64,000 nucleotides of DNA, taken from NCBI RefSeq assembly GCF_000797445.1, contig NZ_JSWF01000028.1, positions 62,001 through 126,000 on the forward strand. Direction: 5' to 3'. Each line of letters opens with the position of its first letter. Position 1 is the first letter of the stretch. The position numbers and the translations under genes are program-made. Source of the DNA: Lacinutrix jangbogonensis. GTDB lineage: Bacteria; Bacteroidota; Bacteroidia; Flavobacteriales; Flavobacteriaceae. This document shows, in pieces, positions 9,037 through 17,899 of the stretch. The notes beneath the pieces are model-generated. The model searched no databases and was not told the origin of the DNA. It saw only the letters and a program-made list of their open reading frames with translations.

Positions 9037-9944
9037 CTAATTCTTTTCAACCAATTTAGATTCAATTAAAAACGTTTCAATTTTTTTATGTAAATCTTTA
9101 GATTTATTAATAGTATCTTTTAGTTTAATGTCAAATTTATAACTCATGTATGGTTCTGTTGGTTTATAACTGCAGATACTATCATTTTTATTCTTACTCC
9201 ATTCAAGAGATTTCAATAAGAAAAGAGCTTCGCTACTTTTAGAAAATAGCACGTTTTTTTTACCTAAAGGATAAATATTAACTTTTGATGAAGATTTGCT
9301 GACTCTGCTCCATGTTACCTGTAAATCACCATTTTCAAAGTAATTGACTTCTGTATTAGGAAAAAACAAAGCATAACTTAATAAAATTAACGGAACAAAA
9401 TTCCATAAAGCATGAAAAATCATAGATTTTATTATATTAAAATTAATACAGATCCAAACTAGAAATAAGCCCATTGCAAACCTTATAAAAAGAGGAGCAA
9501 ATATAAATTCGATATTATTTAAATAATCGTTGTTTAAATGTACTAATGAAAAGACTAATGCATTTAATATTATTAAAATATTAAGACTAAATTTATTCTT
9601 TTTTGAATTGTTATATATTAAAAATATAATGTAAACTATTAGTAATATTTTTAAAGCTATGTTATTGCTTATTACAGACAAAGTCGTTATTACAATTATT
9701 GAGAACCATTTTATAATTTTATTTTTTATAAAATATCCACGAAACGTAATTTCTTCTAATATTGGAGCAACAATAACAGCAACTAATATGAGAATTGCGA
9801 AAGGAATGCTATAAAGTTGGCTAGTTGGTTTAACACTTTCTGAGATAGGAAAAGTTTGAGAAATGTATAAGGCTATTATGCCTAAGATTAAAGAAATTAA
9901 TCCTAGACTTAATAGCCATTTTTTTTGTATGACTTATAAGTCAT
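9037..9944 (-). CDS. CPBP-family intramembrane protease, reading frame broken at an A8 run near the start
   Basis: The intact C-terminal frame has all three CPBP/CAAX-protease motifs: EEITFRG (EExxxR), FSLVH (FxxxH) and HALWN (HxxxN) in a multi-pass membrane protein. This frame has no start codon after its upstream stop. An ATG at 9944-9942 in another frame reads MTYKSYKK and joins it if the eight-A run at 9919-9926 is read as nine, giving about 302 residues, normal for the family. That ATG overlaps the stop of the upstream lipoprotein gene (TAATG), indicating translational coupling. CPBP proteins process prenylated or bacteriocin-like peptides or give self-immunity. Whether a full protein is made depends on how the A run is resolved. 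Confidence 0.7.
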
Positions 9945-10612
9945 TAATTTGGAATACAATCTAAACTACAACTATCTCCACCAAGCCAACTTGATGATGC
10001 CTGCATGTTTGTTGGAGTACCACCAGATTGATAACAAGCAGTAATTTGCCCTAAGCAAATTTGAGTCATATCCATTCCACCTGATGTAATACCATCAATA
10101 ACAACATCTACAAATATACCAACAACAATTTCAAGACAAGCCCAACAATACTGTTTAGAATTTATATCCTCTTCAGTTAAAATAGTTTCAGATTCATATG
10201 TTAAATTATGTAATTCATCACCATTGCTTGCTAACACACTAAAAACCATTGTATAATCATCAATTACTTGAATGTTAAAAAATGTTAATGTCTCTGTATT
10301 ATCTAAATTATTATATAAGACAATTGTTCCATCTTCATTTTTATTTTGGTGTTTCAATTCTGATTTTATATTACTAATGATATCGTAATTAAATTTTTCA
10401 TTGCTAAACTTCCTGCTTTTTTTATCTTTAAAGACTAAGTAAGTATTGTCTTCAATTGATAGTATTCCTTCTCTGTCTATTTTTAAGCTTTCTTCAAAAG
10501 ATAAGTCTTTACGTGGGTTTTCGGTATCTGTTTCCTCATTTGAACAACCAGTAGTCAAAAAAGATATGCTAAACACAAGTAAAAAAACTTGTAAAAGATT
10601 TATTTTTTTCAT
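9944..10612 (-). CDS. Cys-rich lipoprotein of unknown function, coupled to CPBP protease
   Basis: 222 residues with a lipoprotein signal (lipobox LTTGC, lipidated Cys23). Residues about 28-150 are an ordinary charged domain. The last about 70 residues are different: hydrophobic and Gly-rich (VVGIFVDVVIDGITSGG) with several cysteines, beginning at YCWAC and ending CSLDCIPN. I recognise no family. The stop overlaps the ATG of a CPBP-type membrane protease, so the two products probably act together; maturation of the Cys/Gly-rich tail, or immunity to it, is an inference. Confidence 0.65.
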   Translation of the reverse strand: MKKINLLQVFLLVFSISFLTTGCSNEETDTENPRKDLSFEESLKIDREGILSIEDNTYLVFKDKKSRKFSNEKFNYDIISNIKSELKHQNKNEDGTIVLYNNLDNTETLTFFNIQVIDDYTMVFSVLASNGDELHNLTYESETILTEEDINSKQYCWACLEIVVGIFVDVVIDGITSGGMDMTQICLGQITACYQSGGTPTNMQASSSWLGGDSCSLDCIPN

Positions 10613-10853
10613 TTTGTAAAATTTAATTATTCAGGTCTTGTTTTTTATAAAATCATCGCGCGATTTAGATTGAAAAATAATGCAGACTTTTTAACATTAA
10701 TTTTTAAATCTAGACAATGCTAAAAAAAAAACGACTTAACAAAATTATTTTGCTGATTTTGTGCATTTCATCGAAAAGCGACTTTTTGCCCATTTTTCAT
10801 TACGGTAAAAACCGTAATTCATTAAAATTTATGGAAAACCATTTTGAAAAAAC

Positions 10854-11510
10854 TCACTTTTTACCATTAACTTCAGAAAAAAATTGCTCTAAAAAATCCT
10901 CCATATACAAATGCCTATCTGTAGCTATTCGCTTCCCAGACTTGGTGTTCAAGGTATCTTTTAAAATCAATAGTTTTTCGTAAAAGTGATTAATTGTTGG
11001 AGCAGTAGATTCTTTATATTCCGCTTTGGTCATATTTAGATTTGGCTTAATATCTGGATTGTAAATGGCTCTGTTTTTAAATCCTCCATAATTAAAAGCT
11101 CGCGCAATACCAATAGCCCCAATGGCATCTAGCCTATCTGCATCTTGGACAACTTGTAATTCTAAAGAGTTAAAAGCGTTTGTTTTTCCAATATTAGAAC
11201 TAAAAGATATGTTTTTAATAATGGCTATTACATGGGCAATTACAGAAGAATCAACATCTTCGTTTTCAAGAAACGCTCTGGCCTTTCTTGGTCCAACAGT
11301 ATCATCTCCATCGTGAAATTTACTATCTGCAATATCATGGAGCAAAGCACCTAAGGCAACTATTTCTGTATTTACAGCTTCACCTTTAGATAGAAGTAGG
11401 CAGTTATTGTAAACACGTTCAATATGAAACCAATCGTGTCCACCTTCAGCATCAGCAAGTTCTTTTTTTACAAATATTTTGGTAGCTTCTATTAAAGTAT
11501 GGTTTAACAT
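10854..11510 (-). CDS. HD-domain phosphohydrolase (YedJ-like)
   Basis: About 218 residues. GGHDWFHIERV supplies the first His and ALLHDIADSKF the HD pair that bind metal; a later VVQDADRLDAIGAIGIARAF block completes the domain and is characteristic of YedJ-type HD hydrolases. Start chosen at ATG 11510, one base after the desaturase stop; a longer frame to 11531 would overlap that gene. Probably a cytoplasmic nucleotide or phosphate-ester hydrolase; the substrate is unknown. Confidence 0.88.
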   Translation of the reverse strand: MLNHTLIEATKIFVKKELADAEGGHDWFHIERVYNNCLLLSKGEAVNTEIVALGALLHDIADSKFHDGDDTVGPRKARAFLENEDVDSSVIAHVIAIIKNISFSSNIGKTNAFNSLELQVVQDADRLDAIGAIGIARAFNYGGFKNRAIYNPDIKPNLNMTKAEYKESTAPTINHFYEKLLILKDTLNTKSGKRIATDRHLYMEDFLEQFFSEVNGKK

Positions 11511-11511
11511 A

Positions 11512-12498
11512 CTATAATTTTGCAGGTTCAACCCATTTAAATTGATAAGAATTTTCTGGAATCTTCATTCTGTCTGCTATACGTAACATTCTTGATGGTA
11601 ATTTCATTAAGTAATCACGAGCTTTTTCAGCTTCATCTGTTAGGCCTGTGATTTTATCTATTTCCCAACGTTTAGTTAGTTTCTCAAGAATATCTATATA
11701 ATCTAAAGAAGTATATACACCAATACGTTGTGCAGTATTAGAAAACTCTTCGAAAACAGAACCAATTTGACCTCCAGATTCTCTTAAAAAATGAGCCGGC
11801 ATTGTAATTTTTTGTTTCATCATATAATGAAACGCTAACATCATCTGGCTTGGATCTACAGCAAAAATACGCTCTACAAATTCGCTATATGCATGATGGT
11901 GTCTCATTTCGTCCCCAGCAATAATTTTACACATTTTAGACAATTGTTTATTGCCTTTTTGTTTTGCAAGCTTAGCAACACGATTGTGAGAAACATAAGT
12001 TGCTAATTCTTGAAAACTAGTGTAAACAAAGTTTTTATAAGGATCATGAGCTGTTCCAATATCAAAACCATCAGAAATAAGATGTTGTGTGGTTTGCTCA
12101 ATTTCATTCATATTTACACGACCAGAAAGGTATAAATATTTGTTTAGCACATCTCCATGTCTGTTTTCTTCGGCAGTCCAATGTCTAATCCATTTTGACC
12201 AACCGTTTCTATCACCTTGATCGACACCTTCAACATTCATTAACCAAGACTCGTAGTTTGGTAGGGCTTCTTCGGTAATCATATCTCCTACTAAAACCAC
12301 CCATAAGTCGTATGACAACTCTTTTGAAAGTTCTCTTATTTCTTTTACCTCTTCTAAAAAGTTTGGTCCTTCAGAATTTGGTAAAAAATCCGACGGTTGC
12401 CAAATTTTTTCAACAGGAATTAAATATTTTTCTATTAACGATTCTACGTCTTTTTCTAAAAACGACATCACTTCTAATCTTATATTTTTTAATGACAT
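11512..12498 (-). CDS. Acyl-ACP desaturase (di-iron)
   Basis: 328 residues, soluble. Di-iron ligands are visible as TEEALPNY, EENRHG (residues 110-115) and DEMRHHHAYS at about 196, the pattern of ferritin-like stearoyl-ACP desaturases. It introduces a cis double bond into acyl-ACP, setting membrane fluidity. It lies between plsC (four bases upstream) and the HD hydrolase, so phospholipid acyl desaturation and acyl transfer are co-expressed. Confidence 0.93.
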   Translation of the reverse strand: MSLKNIRLEVMSFLEKDVESLIEKYLIPVEKIWQPSDFLPNSEGPNFLEEVKEIRELSKELSYDLWVVLVGDMITEEALPNYESWLMNVEGVDQGDRNGWSKWIRHWTAEENRHGDVLNKYLYLSGRVNMNEIEQTTQHLISDGFDIGTAHDPYKNFVYTSFQELATYVSHNRVAKLAKQKGNKQLSKMCKIIAGDEMRHHHAYSEFVERIFAVDPSQMMLAFHYMMKQKITMPAHFLRESGGQIGSVFEEFSNTAQRIGVYTSLDYIDILEKLTKRWEIDKITGLTDEAEKARDYLMKLPSRMLRIADRMKIPENSYQFKWVEPAKL

Positions 12499-12502
12499 AT
12501 TT

Positions 12503-13240
12503 TTATAGTTTAATACTGTTTTTTATTGTTGATTCTAAATACGACATTAGTGCTTCAGTAGAACTAAAATCATTTGCTATAATTGGTTTGTGAGCATTAA
12601 AAGTGAGGTGGTTTCCTATTCCCATTGGAAATTTACCATAGCGTAAAGTTTTCCACGAATTATTAATGGTTAATGGCACAATTACAGCGCTAGGAATATA
12701 TTTTATAAGGGTTTCTAAGCCTTTAGTTTGAAATGGTTTTGGTTTACCATCTCGACTTCTAGTGCCTTCTGGAAAAATAACAGCAGCGCGATTTGTAGAT
12801 TCTATGTAATCTCCAAACTTTCTAATAGCGACCATGGCTTGTCTTGGATTTTTTCGTTCTATTAAAGCTGAACCTCCATGACGTAAACTATAAGAGACAC
12901 TTGGAATACCTTTTCCTAATTCTTTCTTACTTACAAACTTTACATGATGCTTTCTAAAATACCACATAATTGGTGGTATATCTGCCATGCTTTGGTGGTT
13001 AGAAACAATTATTACAGGTTGAGAAGTGTCTAATTTATAAGGATTTATAAAGGTATGCCGATTACCTAAAAAATTTAGGCAACGCATTAAAAAAAATTGT
13101 AGGAGATCAACACTTTTTTTATGCGCTTTATAGCCCAAGACATTAAAACAAAACCATTGGATTGGATGAAAAACAAGTAGAGATAACCCAAAAAATAGGA
13201 AGTAAATACATGTTAAAGGGTATGCTACAAGTTTTCTCAT
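12503..13240 (-). CDS. plsC: 1-acyl-sn-glycerol-3-phosphate acyltransferase
   Basis: 245 residues from ATG 13240. The N-terminal membrane helix is followed by the acyltransferase motif NHQSMAD (HxxxxD), then FPEGTRSRDGKP and the VPLTINNSW block. It makes phosphatidic acid from lysophosphatidate at the inner membrane. The longer frame from 13276 was rejected because its extra codons run into a hairpin terminator at 13267-13296. Upstream partner of the acyl-ACP desaturase. Confidence 0.9.
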   Translation of the reverse strand: MRKLVAYPLTCIYFLFFGLSLLVFHPIQWFCFNVLGYKAHKKSVDLLQFFLMRCLNFLGNRHTFINPYKLDTSQPVIIVSNHQSMADIPPIMWYFRKHHVKFVSKKELGKGIPSVSYSLRHGGSALIERKNPRQAMVAIRKFGDYIESTNRAAVIFPEGTRSRDGKPKPFQTKGLETLIKYIPSAVIVPLTINNSWKTLRYGKFPMGIGNHLTFNAHKPIIANDFSSTEALMSYLESTIKNSIKL

Positions 13241-13266
13241 TTTAAATATACGATCTTCCAAAAATA

Positions 13267-13296
13267 TAAAAATCACGTTTAAAAAACGTGATTTTA
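13267..13296 (-). terminator. Intrinsic terminator downstream of the bacilliredoxin gene
   Basis: Stem AAATCACGTTT / AAACGTGATTT with a short A loop, followed on the minus strand by a T-rich tract. It ends the bacilliredoxin transcript and separates it from plsC. Confidence 0.7.
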
Positions 13297-13350
13297 TACA
13301 ATAATTAGCTTTGAAACTATTATTTTAATACTCTTGGAGTATAATTCTTA

Positions 13351-13761
13351 CTAGCAATGTGCGTTATAAGCATCAACAAGGTTTTCTGCAATTAATTCTG
13401 CTGGACGACCTTCAATGTGATGGCGTTCTAGCATGTGTACTAATTCGCCATTTTTAAACAAAGCCATACATGGTGAACTTGGAGGAAAAGGTACCATATG
13501 ACCTCTTGCTTGGTCAACAGCTTCTTTATCTACACCTGCAAAAACAGTTACAATATTTGTAGGTTTTTTATCATTTTTTAAACTCATTTTTGCACCTGGA
13601 CGAGCATTTGCTGCTGCACAACCACAAACCGAATTTACAACTACCAATGTTGTTCCTTCTTTGTTAATAGCCTCGTCTACAGACGCTGCTGTATGTAATG
13701 CTTCAAAACCTGCGTTTGTTAAATCTTCGCTCATAGGTTTTACTAATTCTGCTGGATACAT
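13351..13761 (-). CDS. BrxA/BrxB-family bacilliredoxin (YphP/YqiW type)
   Basis: 136 residues, full length. The SVCGCAAANARPG block holds the redox CGC motif (Cys46 and Cys48), and the MVPFPPSSPCMALF and HHIEGRPAE blocks are family hallmarks. Bacillus homologues remove bacillithiol from proteins. In Bacteroidetes it is a thiol-disulfide protein whose low-molecular-weight thiol partner is not shown here. Monocistronic, with its own terminator. Confidence 0.92.
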   Translation of the reverse strand: MYPAELVKPMSEDLTNAGFEALHTAASVDEAINKEGTTLVVVNSVCGCAAANARPGAKMSLKNDKKPTNIVTVFAGVDKEAVDQARGHMVPFPPSSPCMALFKNGELVHMLERHHIEGRPAELIAENLVDAYNAHC

Positions 13762-14044
13762 ATCTTTTTAAAATTTTATATTAATATTTCTTTTGTGCAA
13801 AGTTAATCAAAAACTGTGCAAATATTATTATGGTGTTCCCTTATAACATTTATGATGTCATAAGGTCAGGCTATCATGATTCGTTTTTTGATAAAAAGAA
13901 AAGGAGTGAAACACAGAGCTTGAATTGGCCTATTTGAAATATTCTATTCTTAACGTGTTTGGTAGCTAATAGTCGTAACAAAATAAAGTTTTCGAGAACT
14001 AACAAAGTATTATATTTACATTTCTTAAAATTAAAGCGTAATAC
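13762..14044. other. Divergent intergenic region with one imperfect palindrome
   Basis: About 280 bases between the bacilliredoxin gene (minus) and the TerB/DnaJ gene (plus), so it must contain both promoters. A palindrome at 13839-13865 pairs CCTTATAACAT with ATGTCATAAGG (10 of 11 positions). It has no T tract, so an operator is more likely than a terminator. No reading frame of note. Confidence 0.4.
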
Positions 14045-14839
14045 ATGAGCGGATTAAAATGGATTGGTGCCACATTAGGTTGGTCTTTTGGAGGGCCAAT
14101 AGGTGCAATAATAGGACTAGCATTAGGAAGTTTAGGAGATGCTTTTTCTTCTGGAAAAAGTGGTTCTCTTTTAGGTGGAGGCGCGTCGCAACAAACAAGA
14201 GGAGGACAGCAACGCAGGCCATCTAATCATAGAACACAACGGCAACGTAGAAGCGAAACGACATCGGGAGATTTTGAGGTGAGTTTACTGGTGTTAGCAA
14301 CAGTAGTTATAAAAGCAGATGGTATACAAGACCAGCGCGAACTTGATTTTGTACGCAAACAATTTGTTAGTATGTATGGCAAAGACAGAGCCAACAAAGC
14401 TTTCGATTTGTTTAAAAGAGTGAGCCAACAAACCGTACCATTGCGTCAAGTTTGTATGCAAATACGTCAAATGATGGATCACTCCTCTCGGTTACAATTA
14501 ATGCACTTTTTGTTTGGTATAGCTAAAGCAGATGGTATGGTAACCGAAGACGAAGAACGTCAAATATTTACCATTGCAGGTTACCTTGGTGTAAGTTCAA
14601 GCGATTATAGTAGTATAAAAGCGATGTTTTACAATAGTAGCGAAAATGCTTATAAAATTTTAGAAATCACTAAATCGGCAACTAACAGCGAGGTAAAGAA
14701 AGCCTATAGAAAAATGGCTAAAAAATACCATCCAGATAAAGTTGAACACTTAGGAGAAGAACATAAAAAAGGAGCAGAAGAAAAGTTTAAAGAAGTACAA
14801 AAAGCCTACGAGCAGTTGCAAAAGGAACGTAAATTCTAA
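14045..14839 (+). CDS. TerB-DnaJ domain co-chaperone (DjlA-like)
   Basis: 264 residues. A Gly-rich N-terminus (about 1-45) resembles the membrane-proximal anchor of DjlA. Residues about 75-190 form a TerB-like helical domain with KADG repeated ([21 protein letters not shown]). The C-terminal J domain (about 200-264) keeps the HPD motif (KKYHPDKV). It should stimulate DnaK ATPase at the membrane. A short polar linker rich in Gln and Arg (50-72) separates the anchor from TerB. Confidence 0.9.
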   Translation: MSGLKWIGATLGWSFGGPIGAIIGLALGSLGDAFSSGKSGSLLGGGASQQTRGGQQRRPSNHRTQRQRRSETTSGDFEVSLLVLATVVIKADGIQDQRELDFVRKQFVSMYGKDRANKAFDLFKRVSQQTVPLRQVCMQIRQMMDHSSRLQLMHFLFGIAKADGMVTEDEERQIFTIAGYLGVSSSDYSSIKAMFYNSSENAYKILEITKSATNSEVKKAYRKMAKKYHPDKVEHLGEEHKKGAEEKFKEVQKAYEQLQKERKF

Positions 14840-14923
14840 ACTACTTCCTTGCATTGACGAATTATTACTACATTTTTTAGGAGACCTTTCTGTAAAATGA
14901 CCATTAATAAGTAAACTACTTTT

Positions 14924-15466
14924 ATGAGCGATCAAAAAATAATGGTTTTGTTTAAAAATGGTCATAGGAGTAAAGCATTCAAAGAGTTATACAAACTCTA
15001 TCCAAGAATAGAAAAACTCATTCTATCTAAAGGTGGAACAAAAGCAGATGCTAACGATGTATTTCAAGAAGCGTTAATTATCCTGAATAGAAACCTTGAG
15101 AAATCAGATTTTAAGTTAACGTCTTCCTTTTATACTTACCTCTATTCAGTATCTCGATTTGTTTGGAAAGACATGCAAAATCAGTTTTCAAAACAAGAAT
15201 TACACAATTTAAATACAGAAGAGGTTTCCATATTTCATAATGTTTTAGAAGAACATAAATACCAGTTTGCCGAAAAAGCCTTTCGCGAATTAGGAGAACG
15301 ATGTCAACAATTATTACAACGGTTTTACCTTAAAAAAATGTCTTTTAAAGACATTGCTGAGGCCATGCAATTTAAAAGCGAAAAAATTGCAAAAAACCAG
15401 AAGTACAAATGCTTGCAAAAAGCAAAAGACATCTACAGAACTACTATTAAAACCGTTCAATCTTAA
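14924..15466 (+). CDS. ECF-type RNA polymerase sigma factor
   Basis: 180 residues. Region 2 includes ADANDVFQEALIILNRNL and the aromatic-rich FYTYLYSVSRFVWKD. Region 4 carries the HTH around MSFKDIAEAMQFKSEKI followed by KYKCLQKAKD. Twelve bases after its stop comes a large single-pass membrane protein with the N-terminal layout of an anti-sigma factor, so the pair is probably a signalling module. Target promoters are unknown. Confidence 0.88.
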   Translation: MSDQKIMVLFKNGHRSKAFKELYKLYPRIEKLILSKGGTKADANDVFQEALIILNRNLEKSDFKLTSSFYTYLYSVSRFVWKDMQNQFSKQELHNLNTEEVSIFHNVLEEHKYQFAEKAFRELGERCQQLLQRFYLKKMSFKDIAEAMQFKSEKIAKNQKYKCLQKAKDIYRTTIKTVQS

Positions 15467-15478
15467 TTCGAAACACTC

Positions 15479-17329
15479 ATGAAAAATTATATAGAAAATA
15501 CGAACTTAATAAACGCTTATTTAAACAATACACTTTCAGGAAGTGAAAGACAAGCCTTTGAAAACAGACTAGAAACAGACACAGAATTTAAAACACTTTA
15601 TAATGAACAATTAGCCATTTTAGAAGGCATTAATCGGATAGCTTTGAAAGCTGAAATTAATGCAGCTAAACAAAACTATGTTCGCTTAAAATGGATGAAA
15701 TACATTGGTGTTTCGGTTATAGCTATTTTAGTTTCTGCTTTGATTTATAGTTTCATTTTTAAAAAGGAAACACCTCAAACTATTGAGCCTGCAAATAATA
15801 ATGAAATTGAAGTTGTTTCAGATTCAGTGATTGTTGAAAAGCCTTCAGAAGAGAAAATAGAAGAAGAAATTGTTGCTGCTGAGCAATCTAAAAAAGAAAT
15901 CAAAGAAAAAAAGGAAGCCATTGCTCCGTGGGAAAAAACGACTAGCGATGACACTACAATTGAAGAGATTGTTATAGAAAGACCCATTGTAAAAGAACTA
16001 GATCCAACAAGCCCAGAATTAATTTCATTTTATAAATCTGTAAAAAAAGCACCACAAATTATAGAAGTCAATACAGAAAAAGAGTTTATAATTACTTGTA
16101 AAGAAGGAACGGTTTTAACTATTCCAGCAAAGTCTTTTGTAGATGTTAAAACAGGGAAATTAGCAAGAGGCAAAATTAATTTAGAAGTCACAGAGTATTA
16201 TCAACTATCTGATATGTTATTAGGAAACCTAACCACAAAATCTGATGACAAACAATTGGAAACTGGAGGTATGCTGTATCTCGATGCGAATAAAAAAGGT
16301 AAAAAACTAAAGCTAAAATCTGGTAAGAGAATAAAAATGGCTTTTAACAATAAAGGTAAGAAAAATATGCTATTGTTTAATGGAGAAGAGCGCAATGAAG
16401 GTGTGAATTGGAAGCTGGAAAGCCAAGAAGTTGATAAACCAATTAGTGTAAAAAAAATCTTTGATAATGAAATAATAGAAAAAGATGTTAAGGTCTCTTT
16501 TTCAGAAATTGATGAAGTTCCTCTTTTTCAAAAATGTAAAGAAAATAAAGATAACAGTACTAGAAGATACTGTATGGAAAATGAAATATTAAAATTTGTA
16601 GAAAGCAAGTTTAATGTCTCAATTGCAAAGGATTTAGGATTAACAGGAGCCCATGATATTACTACTTATTTTGTAATTGAAACCGATGGAACGATTGGTG
16701 AAATAAAAATTAGAGCTTCTAGAAAAGAGCTAGGATATGAAATGATTAGAGTAATAGAATCCTTGCCAAAACTTGTGCCTGGAAAGCAAAATGGAATAGC
16801 CGTAAAAACTGTTTATTATTTACCTTTTGAAGTTCTGTTTAAGGGAGAAACCGTTAAACAACTACCAATTACAGTAAGAAGTGATAAATCGTTTGACAAA
16901 GTTAGTACACGGCTAGATTCTGTTAGATTGGTAGAAGAACTTAATCGATCTAATAATAGAGATATTGAACGTTACGTATTTGAGTCAATGAGATTAGGCT
17001 GGATAAACTGTGACCGATTCGCTAAAACAACTAATAAGAAAGTAAAATATAAGCTTAAAATTAAAGATTCTGAAGGTACTAATGTAAAAATGATTTTTAA
17101 ATCTATGAGTTCAATTTTGCCAAGTACAAAGAGAAATGGTAACTATGAATTTGGTTGGGTTCCAAAAGGTGAAGAAGTTATACTAATTGCTATAAAATAT
17201 AAAGACAACAAAATTTATTTAGGAAAACAAGAGACTAATACTACAACAGTTTCAGATTTAGAATTTAAAGAAGTAACTATTCAAGAGTTGAAAGGAGAAT
17301 TACAAAAACTAAATAATTCATTTAAATAA
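15479..17329 (+). CDS. Membrane protein with TonB-C-like domain, possible anti-sigma partner
   Basis: 616 residues. Residues 1-70 are a cytoplasmic helical segment with the LSGSERQAFENRL motif common at the start of Bacteroidetes sigma-regulating proteins, but without a Cys/His zinc site. One membrane helix at about 72-92 is followed by a Glu/Lys-rich linker. A long extracytoplasmic region includes a domain at about 375-440 resembling the TonB C-terminal fold (YFVIETDGTIGEIKI, then KLVPGKQNGIAVKTVYYLPF). It lies directly after an ECF sigma gene; a membrane sensor or anti-sigma role is inferred from order and topology only. Confidence 0.7.
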   Translation: MKNYIENTNLINAYLNNTLSGSERQAFENRLETDTEFKTLYNEQLAILEGINRIALKAEINAAKQNYVRLKWMKYIGVSVIAILVSALIYSFIFKKETPQTIEPANNNEIEVVSDSVIVEKPSEEKIEEEIVAAEQSKKEIKEKKEAIAPWEKTTSDDTTIEEIVIERPIVKELDPTSPELISFYKSVKKAPQIIEVNTEKEFIITCKEGTVLTIPAKSFVDVKTGKLARGKINLEVTEYYQLSDMLLGNLTTKSDDKQLETGGMLYLDANKKGKKLKLKSGKRIKMAFNNKGKKNMLLFNGEERNEGVNWKLESQEVDKPISVKKIFDNEIIEKDVKVSFSEIDEVPLFQKCKENKDNSTRRYCMENEILKFVESKFNVSIAKDLGLTGAHDITTYFVIETDGTIGEIKIRASRKELGYEMIRVIESLPKLVPGKQNGIAVKTVYYLPFEVLFKGETVKQLPITVRSDKSFDKVSTRLDSVRLVEELNRSNNRDIERYVFESMRLGWINCDRFAKTTNKKVKYKLKIKDSEGTNVKMIFKSMSSILPSTKRNGNYEFGWVPKGEEVILIAIKYKDNKIYLGKQETNTTTVSDLEFKEVTIQELKGELQKLNNSFK

Positions 17330-17338
17330 AACAAGAAT

Positions 17339-17845
17339 ATGAAAAACATACTCATACTATTTTCGGTTATTATTTCAATAACATTAAGTTGTTCATTATT
17401 TAAAAGTCACAACTCAATAATTGGTTTAGAATTTAAAAATCATAAAGAGGTTGAATCCTTGTCAATGTATTTAAAAGTAAGCGATACATCTTTAGTTGAT
17501 GACGTTGATTTTGAACCAATATATAGTGTACTTCATTTGCGAGATGCTTCAAAAAGTTTGATTCTTTTTAGTGACATTACTAGTGATATTGATGAAAAAA
17601 GAACATATAAAATAATTGATACTTTAGTTATTCCTAAAGTTAAAAAACACGAATTTATTACAATTGGTTATTGTGAAATAGCTTCCAAAAAGGATGTAAA
17701 TTTAATAGGTATAGTTCGCAAAACAGATAGCATGAAAATAAAAGATATTATAAAAGTATGGAAAGTAAATACAACATCAAATAAAATTGAAAAGCTTGAA
17801 AATTTAAGTAAAATCGAATGCTGGAATGAGTTTTATAAAGAATAA
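17339..17845 (+). CDS. Hypothetical lipoprotein
   Basis: 168 residues with a lipoprotein signal peptide (MKNILILFSVIISITLSCS; likely lipidated Cys18). The rest is a small beta-rich domain with no motif I recognise. It starts nine bases after the sigma-partner gene, so it belongs to the same operon and probably the same envelope function. Confidence 0.65.
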   Translation: MKNILILFSVIISITLSCSLFKSHNSIIGLEFKNHKEVESLSMYLKVSDTSLVDDVDFEPIYSVLHLRDASKSLILFSDITSDIDEKRTYKIIDTLVIPKVKKHEFITIGYCEIASKKDVNLIGIVRKTDSMKIKDIIKVWKVNTTSNKIEKLENLSKIECWNEFYKE

Positions 17846-17860
17846 GTATATGTTGTAATT

Positions 17861-17899
17861 TCAAGAGATTGCCACGTCCTTCGTCCTCGCAATGACGTA
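17861..17899. repeat. Dispersed intergenic repeat, GATTGCCACG type
   Basis: The sequence around GATTGCCACG and TCGCAATGACG is of the short dispersed kind often seen between genes in Flavobacteria (recalled, not searched). A related copy lies in opposite orientation at 20201-20230, sharing GATTGCCACG and the TCGCA end. Confidence 0.55.

Noticed and set aside
10799-10818. Perfect hairpin ATTACGGT-AAAA-ACCGTAAT downstream of the HD hydrolase gene
   Set aside because: No T tract on either strand, so not called as a terminator; could still be an operator but nothing else supports it.
10717-10983. Plus-strand frame of 88 codons starting after an A10 run
   Set aside because: It overlaps the HD hydrolase antisense, has no protein-like composition after residue 20 and no support as a gene.
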